This document shows, in pieces, positions 1 to 5,446 of a DNA stretch of 6,128 nucleotides (the stretch's first letter is position 1; the number at the start of each line of letters is the position of its first letter). Both the position numbers and the translations under genes were made by a program. Origin of the DNA: Treponema sp. Its GTDB lineage: Bacteria; Spirochaetota; Spirochaetia; Treponematales; Breznakiellaceae. The stretch is from positions 1-6,128 of the forward strand of contig JAIRSD010000005.1 of assembly GCA_031255615.1 (NCBI GenBank), in the 5' to 3' direction. The notes under the pieces are model-generated. The model saw nothing but the letters and a program-made list of their open reading frames with translations. It had not been told where the DNA came from and did no database searches.

Positions 1-14
1 CGGGGAAGTTTGTT

Positions 15-596
15 ATGAAAAGGTTCTTTTTATTTGCGGCGCTGTTTTGCGCCGTCATGAGCGCCTACGCCCAGCGGGGCAGGGCTTTTGACTGGACCAT
101 AGCCCTGGTGAACCAGCGACATTCCGTTGCCATCAGCGCGGACAGGCCGGTGCGGATGGAAACCGGGGAGATCTTTCATTTTTACATTAAGAGCGGGGCG
201 GATTGCTTTGTGTACGTCATAGCCCAGGGTTCGGACAATTCAGTTTTCGTGTTTTACGGGAACTCCCTTAAAGGAGATGAGGAACTCAGGGTGGGGCCCG
301 CGGAACTTACGCCACCGCCGGGGACGGAAACCTTTTTCGTGGTTGTCAGCGCCGGGGCGCAGCGGAAACTTGAGCAGGCCCTGGCGGCCTATCAGAAGAG
401 CCCCGGTTCCCCCCGGGCGGCCCGGGCGGTGATGAACGAGGTCTTTGCCTTGAGGCGGGATATTTCCGGGCTGGATCAGAGCCCCGAACAGCCGGTCTAC
501 ATGGGCGGCGCGTTCCGGGACGGCGGCGCCCCTCTGGCGGGCCTCCGTTTTTCCGGCTCGGATACCTATGTTAAAACTTTCAATATCGGCCATTAG
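15..596 (+). CDS. Exported DUF4384-domain protein
   Basis: This is a 193-residue protein of unknown biochemical function. The N-terminus is a clear signal peptide: K2-R3, then a hydrophobic stretch at about 4-16, with an AYA motif at 17-19 suggesting cleavage before Q20. The mature protein is therefore periplasmic or surface exposed. Residues about 30-125 resemble the DUF4384 beta-rich domain: a 'DRPVRMETGE' strand-turn, then 'DCFVYVIAQGSDNSVFVFY', then a PPGTE turn before a 'FFVVVSAG' strand. The C-terminal third (about 126-193) has no family I recognise. The ATG at 15 is preceded by a GGGAAG ribosome site at 3-8. The 3' end overlaps the cyclase gene by 29 bases, so the two are very likely co-expressed. 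In the families I know, DUF4384 proteins are envelope proteins of unclear role, often beside signalling genes. A link to CHASE2 sensing is inferred only from position. Cys12 is not in a good lipobox (Phe precedes it), so a lipoprotein is unlikely. Confidence 0.8.
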   Translation: MKRFFLFAALFCAVMSAYAQRGRAFDWTIALVNQRHSVAISADRPVRMETGEIFHFYIKSGADCFVYVIAQGSDNSVFVFYGNSLKGDEELRVGPAELTPPPGTETFFVVVSAGAQRKLEQALAAYQKSPGSPRAARAVMNEVFALRRDISGLDQSPEQPVYMGGAFRDGGAPLAGLRFSGSDTYVKTFNIGH

Positions 597-2502
597 GGGG
601 AAATGGGGGAAAAACCGCGCGCCCCTTGCCGCGTGGGCCCTGGCGCTGGTTCTTACGCTGGCTTTCGGGGGCCTCTTTCCCAAGATCGACCGGGATCTTT
701 ACGATCTTCTCCTGTTAGTAAAGGTACGTTACTTTCCCCTGGCCCTGAACGCCCAGATCATCCACGCCGATCTGAACGACAGTTCCGAAGCCCGCCTGGG
801 TTCCGATCTGGATACCCGCAAGGCATTCGCGGATTTTCTTTCGGTTCTGGCCTCGTATAACGCGCGGGTCGCCTTTGATTTTGTTTTCCCTTCTCCCGCC
901 TCTGCCGACGCCGCCTTTGCCGAAGCGGCCCGGGCGGCAAGCCTCTGCATTATGGCCCTTGTCCCGGTGGAGGAAAAATACGCCAACTTTGCCTACGATA
1001 CCCTGGAGCCCCGGGAGAAGGCCCTGCTCAGGGACAATCTCTGGCGCATAAAGGAGCGGGGAAAGAACAGCATACCCCGGGCGAAGAGCTTTATTCTTTC
1101 GGATTACCCTGTTTCTTCCTCGGCGGCCCAGCTTGCCCATATCGGGGTGTTTCCGGACAAGGACGGGGTTTACCGGAGGACGCCCCTGTTTTACCGCTGG
1201 GAAGACGGGCTTATTCCGGCCATCTCCCTGGCGGTGGCGGTAAGGGAACTGGGCATAGACCCGGGGGATATCGAATTCCACCCCGGCCGCTTCCTGTCCC
1301 TTCCCCTGCCCGGGGAGGAGCCTATCCATATTCCTGGAGACGAAAGCGGCGCTATGCTGTTCCCCTTTACCGCGTCCTGGGCCGATGACAGTTACCGCGT
1401 TTCCTTTGACCGCATAGTGGAAGCGGCGCATAACGAGGAAACCTACGCGGCCCTCCTTTCCGAGCTTTCAGGCGGGATGATCATGGCGGCGGACACCACC
1501 ACGGGGAAACGGGACTTTGGCATTACCCCCGTCGAAACGGTTTACCCCCTGTCGGGGATTCATACGGCGGTACTGTCGGGCATACTGGAGGAGTATTTTT
1601 ACCGCGACTGGGGAAAAGCGGCCCGGGGCGCGGCTCTTGCCGTTCTTCTGGTTCTTAGTTTCCTGCTAAGCGGCGTTAAGGCGGACCGCCTCTTTTTCTT
1701 CGCGTACCTGGGGCTTATTGCCGCCTTTTCGGCGTGGACTCTCGCCGCCTGGTTTGCCCTGCGCCTCAGCCCCTGGTACGGGAACCTGGCAGGGGGGCTC
1801 GGCTTCTTCTTTGCCGCGGGCCTTGCGGCGCGTCTCTTCCGCCGTTACCGGGAGGAGCTCCTCCTTAAAAGCGCCCTAAGCCGCTACTTTCCCCGTTCCC
1901 TGGCGGAACGCATCGCCGCCGAGGGGAAGACCGAACTCAGCCCGGCCTACAAGGAACTTACCATCCTCTTTACGGACATATCAAGTTTCACCAAGTGGAG
2001 CGCTGACCGGGAACCGGCCTTGGTTCACGCCTTTTTAAGCGATTACCTTGAAACCATGGCGGGTATCATCTTTGAACACGGCGGCACCGTGGACAAATTT
2101 ATGGGGGACGGCATCCTTGCCTTCTTCGGCGATCCCTTCGAAATGCCCGACCACACCCGGCGCTGCCTTGAAGCGGCCCTGGCAATGCAGAAAAGGATCC
2201 GGGAACTGGCGCTCGTCTGGGCGCCCAGGGCCGGCATAGACCTGAAAGTCCGTATGGGCGTCAATACCGGCCGGGTCATTGTGGGGAACCTGGGCACCAA
2301 GACCCGGATCGAGTACACGGTCATCGGCGCCGCGGTGAACCTGGGCCAGCGCATGGAATCCAACGCCCCCCTGGGGGGCATCCTCGTAAGCGGGGCCGTA
2401 AAGGAGAAGGCCGGGACCGGGTTCTCCTTTAGCCCAAAACGGGAAATTGCGGTAAAGGGCTATGACGAACCCATAGAAGCCTATGAGCTGATCGTTGGAT
2501 GA
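568..2502 (+). CDS. CHASE2-domain class III adenylate/guanylate cyclase
   Basis: This is a 644-residue membrane sensor that should make a cyclic nucleotide (cAMP or cGMP) from ATP or GTP. An N-terminal membrane anchor (about 19-36) is followed by a CHASE2-like extracytoplasmic sensor domain (about 40-340). Three hydrophobic segments follow (about 352-370, 374-397 and 405-421), then a short linker and the cyclase domain (about 460-644). Catalytic features visible are metal-binding D470 (FTDIS) and D514 (FMGDG), adenine-type K510 (DKF), and transition-state N591 and R595 in VNLGQR. The position after 'YTVIG' that is usually Asp or Thr is A588, so base specificity is uncertain. Length and layout match full-length spirochaete and proteobacterial CHASE2 cyclases. 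The ATG at 568 lies inside the upstream gene (29-base overlap) with only a weak ribosome site, pointing to translational coupling. No better in-frame start occurs before the anchor. The CHASE2 ligand cannot be told from sequence. Confidence 0.93.
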   Translation: MLKLSISAIRGKWGKNRAPLAAWALALVLTLAFGGLFPKIDRDLYDLLLLVKVRYFPLALNAQIIHADLNDSSEARLGSDLDTRKAFADFLSVLASYNARVAFDFVFPSPASADAAFAEAARAASLCIMALVPVEEKYANFAYDTLEPREKALLRDNLWRIKERGKNSIPRAKSFILSDYPVSSSAAQLAHIGVFPDKDGVYRRTPLFYRWEDGLIPAISLAVAVRELGIDPGDIEFHPGRFLSLPLPGEEPIHIPGDESGAMLFPFTASWADDSYRVSFDRIVEAAHNEETYAALLSELSGGMIMAADTTTGKRDFGITPVETVYPLSGIHTAVLSGILEEYFYRDWGKAARGAALAVLLVLSFLLSGVKADRLFFFAYLGLIAAFSAWTLAAWFALRLSPWYGNLAGGLGFFFAAGLAARLFRRYREELLLKSALSRYFPRSLAERIAAEGKTELSPAYKELTILFTDISSFTKWSADREPALVHAFLSDYLETMAGIIFEHGGTVDKFMGDGILAFFGDPFEMPDHTRRCLEAALAMQKRIRELALVWAPRAGIDLKVRMGVNTGRVIVGNLGTKTRIEYTVIGAAVNLGQRMESNAPLGGILVSGAVKEKAGTGFSFSPKREIAVKGYDEPIEAYELIVG

Positions 2503-2544
2503 TCTTGTAAAGTCTAATTTGCGGGATATGGAATGAAGAATTTT

Positions 2545-2574
2545 AACCACGAAGGCGCACAAAGGCGAAGAAGG
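2545..2574. repeat. Degenerate CACGAA-type tract
   Basis: The tract begins AACCACGAAGG and continues with GCACAAAGG and CGAAGAAGG, so it is built of slightly varied 9-11 base words sharing (C)ACGAAG or ACAAAGG. It resembles the AACCACACGAAC words in the two larger repeat units that follow and may be a decayed or related element. Its function is unknown. The evidence is only visual similarity, so confidence is modest. Confidence 0.4.
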
Positions 2575-2577
2575 AAA

Positions 2578-2738
2578 GATAAAAGGATAGCCACTAACCA
2601 CACGAACCTCACGAACTTTTACATCGGCAGCTTTGGCTTTTGCCTGGCTCCAGCCCGGACTTCTGGCGTTCGGGGAGTTTTGTCGTAAGGTTAGTGTGGT
2701 TCGTGCCGTTCGTGGCTCAATTTTTTGGCAGCCCGGTA
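2578..2738 (+). repeat. Long inverted-arm repeat unit, copy A
   Basis: This 161-base unit is repeated once more downstream (copy B). The left block (about 2578-2622) and right block (2686-2738) are nearly or fully identical to copy B, while the middle is diverged. The 53-base right block is identical in both copies. Within the unit, a left arm (2589-2616, reading AGCCACTAACCACACGAAC onward) is an imperfect inverted repeat of a right arm (2690-2717, ending GTTCGTGGCT), with about 5 mismatches in 28. The intervening loop is 73 nt. Three bases after the right arm comes a T6 run (2721-2726), so transcribed rightward the unit resembles an oversized terminator-like hairpin. It could be a non-autonomous mobile repeat, a REP-like element or the 3' end signal of the cyclase transcript; sequence alone does not decide. 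Confidence 0.85.
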
Positions 2739-2765
2739 AACCGGTACCTTGCTTAGGCTAATAGG

Positions 2766-2938
2766 GATAAAGAGATAGCCACTAACCACACGAACACCAC
2801 GAACTTTTACTCCGATAGCCCTGGCTTTTTGCCCGGCTCCAGCCTGGCTTTGCCAAGATTTCCGGTGTCCGGGGAAGTTTTGGGCTAAGGTTAGTGTGGT
2901 TCGTGCCGTTCGTGGCTCAATTTTTTGGCAGCCCGGTA
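2766..2938 (+). repeat. Long inverted-arm repeat unit, copy B
   Basis: This 173-base unit is the second copy of the upstream element in the same orientation. The right block (2886-2938) is identical to 2686-2738, exactly 200 bases downstream. The left block (2774-2810) differs from 2586-2622 at two adjacent bases. The centre is 12 bases longer and diverged, although both centres share GGCTTTT-rich and GGCTCCAGCC words. Inverted arms lie at 2777-2804 and 2890-2917, again followed by CAA and a T6 run (2921-2926). Preservation of the outer arms with drift in the middle suggests the arms are the meaningful part, or that the copies arose from different family members. Confidence 0.85.
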
Positions 2939-3144
2939 GGTCGGCATAACACGAGCTTATCAGGCATTTTAGTGTAAGCAGGTTAGTAGCGGGCCTTAAT
3001 ATTTGGGCCTTTGTCAAAATCCTGCGCGGCTGAGGGGTGAAAGCGGGTGTCCTGTTTGATACTGAAAAACACAGCTTGGGGGATTGGCGGGCTGTTTCTT
3101 CCTGAGCTTCCATTTTGTTCCCTTACGTTTTTCTTTTGTTTATC

Positions 3145-3173
3145 TTGCGTTTTCCTTTTGCTTGCGCTATAAT
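3145..3173 (+). promoter_or_regulatory. Sigma70-type promoter for deoR-like/E2/E3 block
   Basis: A perfect TATAAT -10 box lies at 3168-3173, with a partial -35 (TTGCGT, 3145-3150) exactly 17 bases upstream. The surrounding stretch is AT-rich in an otherwise GC-rich window. Transcription would be expected to start about 3179-3182, essentially at the ATG at 3182, giving a leaderless or nearly leaderless message. It is the only good promoter seen ahead of the regulator-E2-E3 block. No clear operator palindrome overlaps it. Confidence 0.6.
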
Positions 3174-3181
3174 CAGAAGTA

Positions 3182-3976
3182 ATGACCGAGACAAGCGAAA
3201 GGGAACGGGTAATTATCAATTCCCTTCTTGAAAGGGGTTCCATCACGGTGGCGGATCTGAGCCGGGATCTGGCCGTTTCCGAGGTGACCATCCGTTCCGA
3301 CCTTAAGGGCCTGGAAAAACGGGGTTTCCTTAGCAGGGTGCACGGCGGCGCGGTTCCGGCGCTCCACCCCCATATCCTGGAACGGCAGAATCTCCGGCTT
3401 GAGGAAAAGCAGGATATCGCCAGGGCGGCGGCGGCTCTTGTGCGGGACGGCGATACCATCATGATCGAGGCGGGAACCACCCCGGCCCTGATCTGCCGCT
3501 ACCTGGGGGCCAGGCGGGATATCCACCTGATCACCAACTCGGCCCTGGCCTTTAACACCGCCAAAAACAATCCCCTGTTAAAGATTACCCTCTGCGGCGG
3601 CGAGTTCCGGAGCAGTACCGAATCCTTTATCGGCCCCATCGCCGTGGAAACCATCCGGCGTTTCAACGTAAAGATCGCCTTTGTCGGTACCGACGGTTTC
3701 AGCGCCAGGAACGGCATTACCACCCATCTCCTGGAGGGGGGCGAGATAATCAAGGTGATGAAGGAGCAGGCCCGGCGGACCGTACTGCTTGCGGACTCGA
3801 CCAAATACGGCCGGGCCGGGCCGGTAAGCATTATGCCCCTTTCGGGAGCCGACGGGATCATCACGGATCCCCGGATCCCCCGGGAAGCCGCCGCCGAAAT
3901 GGGGGAGGATCCCCTTATCACCGGCGTTACGGAAGAGAATGAGGCCGCCGTTAAGCGGTTCTGGTTTACAAAATAG
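3182..3976 (+). CDS. DeoR/GlpR-family transcriptional regulator
   Basis: This is a 264-residue cytoplasmic DNA-binding regulator, full length for the family. The N-terminal DeoR-type winged helix-turn-helix covers about 7-58, with the recognition helix in 'VSEVTIRSDLKGLEKRGFL' (32-50) and the family-typical 'RVHGGAV' (52-58). The C-terminal DeoRC sensor domain (about 75-232) has the phosphate-binding 'EAGTT' (96-100, Glu where Asp is more common), 'ITNS' (117-120), 'CGGEFR' (138-143), 'VGTDGFS' (168-174), 'GITT' (178-181) and 'ADSTKYGR' (204-211). Family members usually repress and are released by a phosphorylated sugar or related metabolite. The effector here is unknown. The ATG at 3182 is the first possible start, because an in-frame TAA lies at 3170-3172, and the HTH begins directly after it. 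The E2 gene follows after 43 bases, so the regulator probably controls the E2-E3 genes and itself, which is inference from position. Confidence 0.93.
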   Translation: MTETSERERVIINSLLERGSITVADLSRDLAVSEVTIRSDLKGLEKRGFLSRVHGGAVPALHPHILERQNLRLEEKQDIARAAAALVRDGDTIMIEAGTTPALICRYLGARRDIHLITNSALAFNTAKNNPLLKITLCGGEFRSSTESFIGPIAVETIRRFNVKIAFVGTDGFSARNGITTHLLEGGEIIKVMKEQARRTVLLADSTKYGRAGPVSIMPLSGADGIITDPRIPREAAAEMGEDPLITGVTEENEAAVKRFWFTK

Positions 3977-3978
3977 CC

Positions 3979-4003
3979 GTCCGCGGCATCCGGTTTCGCG
4001 GAC
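3979..4003 (+). promoter_or_regulatory. Hairpin between regulator and E2 genes
   Basis: A perfect 7-bp GC-rich stem (GTCCGCG, 3979-3985, with CGCGGAC, 3997-4003) encloses an 11-nt loop. It begins two bases after the regulator's stop codon and ends four bases before the GAGGAG ribosome site of the E2 gene (4008-4013). No T-run follows, so it is not a classical Rho-independent terminator. It could be an RNA processing or stability element, or could tune E2 translation. It might also be a DNA-level inverted repeat bound by the regulator. Confidence 0.5.
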
Positions 4004-4019
4004 AGACGAGGAGTAGCGA

Positions 4020-5393
4020 ATGGCCCATGTACTGATTATGCCCCGCCAGGGTAACACGGTGGAGTCCTGTATCATTGGCGAATGGATGGTGAAGGAGGGG
4101 GACGCGGTAAACGCCGGCACCCCGGCCTGCGTGGTTGAAACCGACAAGGCGACCTTCGAGGTTCCCGCCGGAGCGGCTGGTACGGTCTTGAAGATCCTCC
4201 GGCCCGCGGGCGACGACGTGCCCGTGCTCCAGCCCATCATGGTGGTGGGGAATCCCGGCGAAAACTGGGAGGCCCTTGCGGAGGCCCCGGCCCCTGCGGC
4301 TTCCGCCGACAAGGGGGCCGGGAAAATTCCGGCGGAGGCTCCGGCCCCCGCGCCCGACGAAAGCGCCCCGGCGGCCTCGCCCCGGGCGAAAAAGCTGGCA
4401 GGCCGGGAGGCGGTGGATCTCCGCGGCCTTGGCGGCAGCGGCCCGGGAGGCAGGATCATCGCGGCGGATGTGGCCGCGGCAGCAGCGGGACGGCCGCCCC
4501 TCAGCGCGGCGGCGAAAGACGAGCTGAGGAAGCGGATCGCCGCGGGGCTTCCCGTTCAGGCGGCGGCTTCCGGTTCGGGAATCGGCGGCAGGCTTAGCCT
4601 GGCCGATCTTGACCGGGCCGATCCCGGCCCGTCGGCAGGGGCAGTCCTGGCGGCCCCTGCAGGGACGGCGGCGGGCCCGGATCTTTCCCTCGCCGATGAG
4701 TACAGTGATACGCCCATCAAGGGGATCCGAAAGCTCATCGCCGATCAGATGATGGCTTCACACAACACCACGGCGGCCTTTACCCTGAACACCAGCGCCC
4801 CGGTGTTAAAGCTCCAGCAGCTCCGCTCCCGTTTTAAGGCAAGCGATCCCAGCCTGGGCCTCGGCAAGATCACCGTGAACGACCTGATCCTCTTCGCGGT
4901 TTCCCGGGTGCTGCCCCTCTACCCCTACATGAACGCCCATAAAAAAGAGGGCTTTATCCGGACTTTCAAAAATGTGCACCTGGGCTGCGCCGTAGCCACG
5001 CCCCGGGGGCTCATGGTTCCGGTTATCAGAAACGCCGACAGGCTTTCCCTGATCCAGATCTCCCAGAGGGCGAAGGAGCTTGCCGACGCCTGCCGGGGGG
5101 GCGCCGTTTCCCCGGAGGATCTCCACGGTTCAACCTTGACGGTGACCAACCTGGGCAACACCGGAGTGGAGAGCTTTTCCCCGGTAATCAACATCCCCGA
5201 AGTCGCCATTCTGGGGGTCTGCGGCATACAGCCAAAGCCTGCCGAAACAAGCCCCGGCCAGTACGAGATAGTCCCCCACCTGGGCCTGAGCCTTACCATC
5301 GATCACGCGGTGCTTGACGGGGCTCCGGCGGCGGAATTCCTCAAAACCCTGAGCGCGGCTGTCAGGGACATTGATATCTGGATCGCCAAATAA
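4020..5393 (+). CDS. Lipoyl-dependent E2 acyltransferase of a 2-oxoacid dehydrogenase complex
   Basis: This 457-residue core enzyme transfers the acyl group from its lipoyl arm to CoA in a pyruvate, branched-chain 2-oxoacid or acetoin dehydrogenase complex. Domains in order: lipoyl domain (about 2-78) with the lipoylated K43 in 'ETDKATFEV'; an Ala/Pro-rich flexible linker (about 86-118); a peripheral subunit-binding domain (about 119-155) ending 'GPGGRIIAADV'; a second, similar module (about 161-200) ending 'GIGGRLSLADL'; another linker; and the catalytic domain (about 228-457). The active site is H429 with D433 in 'DHAVLDG'. The start at 4020 has GAGGAG six bases upstream and leads directly into the lipoyl fold. 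It follows the DeoR-type gene and precedes the E3 gene by 53 bases, indicating an operon. E1 subunits are not in the window, so pyruvate versus acetoin or branched-chain substrates cannot be decided. Confidence 0.93.
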   Translation: MAHVLIMPRQGNTVESCIIGEWMVKEGDAVNAGTPACVVETDKATFEVPAGAAGTVLKILRPAGDDVPVLQPIMVVGNPGENWEALAEAPAPAASADKGAGKIPAEAPAPAPDESAPAASPRAKKLAGREAVDLRGLGGSGPGGRIIAADVAAAAAGRPPLSAAAKDELRKRIAAGLPVQAAASGSGIGGRLSLADLDRADPGPSAGAVLAAPAGTAAGPDLSLADEYSDTPIKGIRKLIADQMMASHNTTAAFTLNTSAPVLKLQQLRSRFKASDPSLGLGKITVNDLILFAVSRVLPLYPYMNAHKKEGFIRTFKNVHLGCAVATPRGLMVPVIRNADRLSLIQISQRAKELADACRGGAVSPEDLHGSTLTVTNLGNTGVESFSPVINIPEVAILGVCGIQPKPAETSPGQYEIVPHLGLSLTIDHAVLDGAPAAEFLKTLSAAVRDIDIWIAK

Positions 5394-5404
5394 GCGCGCT
5401 TCTA

Positions 5405-5422
5405 AAAACCCGCTTGGGTTTT
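5405..5422 (+). terminator. Short hairpin between E2 and E3, possible attenuator
   Basis: A perfect 7-bp stem (AAAACCC, 5405-5411, with GGGTTTT, 5416-5422) closes a GCTT tetraloop 12 bases after the E2 stop. The 3' side ends in four T's, giving a weak intrinsic-terminator look in both directions. Because the E3 gene follows at 5447 with its own good ribosome site, complete termination is unlikely. Partial read-through or an RNA stability role is more plausible. Confidence 0.4.
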
Positions 5423-5446
5423 CGGAGCTTGCCGGAAGGAGCTTTT

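Larger units (their letters stand above)
2503..3181. other. Long intergenic region with paired repeats
   Basis: About 680 bases between the cyclase stop and the DeoR-family start carry no credible gene. Open frames here have no recognisable domain, and the longest minus-strand one reads through both repeat units. The region holds a degenerate CACGAA-type tract (2545-2574), two long repeat units (2578-2738 and 2766-2938) and a promoter at its right end (3145-3173). I see nothing recognisable in 2939-3144 apart from a short direct repeat of GGGCCTT (2991-2997 and 3005-3011). The stretch is visibly more AT-rich near 3105-3180, as expected upstream of a promoter. No tRNA, riboswitch or transposase remnant was recognised. 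Confidence 0.75.

Noticed and set aside
15..74. Lipoprotein signal on the DUF4384 protein (Cys12)
   Set aside because: Cys12 lies within the hydrophobic core and is preceded by Phe, which does not fit a lipobox. The AYA site at 17-19 is a better cleavage signal.
715..1431. Minus-strand open frame of 238 codons opposite the cyclase
   Set aside because: It is antisense to the CHASE2 domain, with Arg/Gly-rich shadow composition and no recognisable motif.
2733..2748. Short palindromes around CCGGT/ACCGG and GGTACC as a protein-binding site
   Set aside because: They are five- and six-base matches in GC-rich DNA between repeat units. They are too short to support a specific site.
2578..2938. CRISPR array
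   Set aside because: There are only two units, each far longer than a CRISPR repeat, with internal inverted arms and no regular unique spacers or nearby cas genes.
2691..3113. Minus-strand open frame of 140 codons through the repeat region
   Set aside because: It runs through repeat DNA, giving His/Arg/Glu-rich repeat-derived peptide, has no recognisable domain, and has no convincing ribosome site.
3578..4459. Minus-strand open frame of 293 codons opposite the regulator and E2 genes
   Set aside because: It spans two well-supported genes on the other strand and is low-complexity Ala/Ser/Pro-rich where it mirrors the E2 linker.
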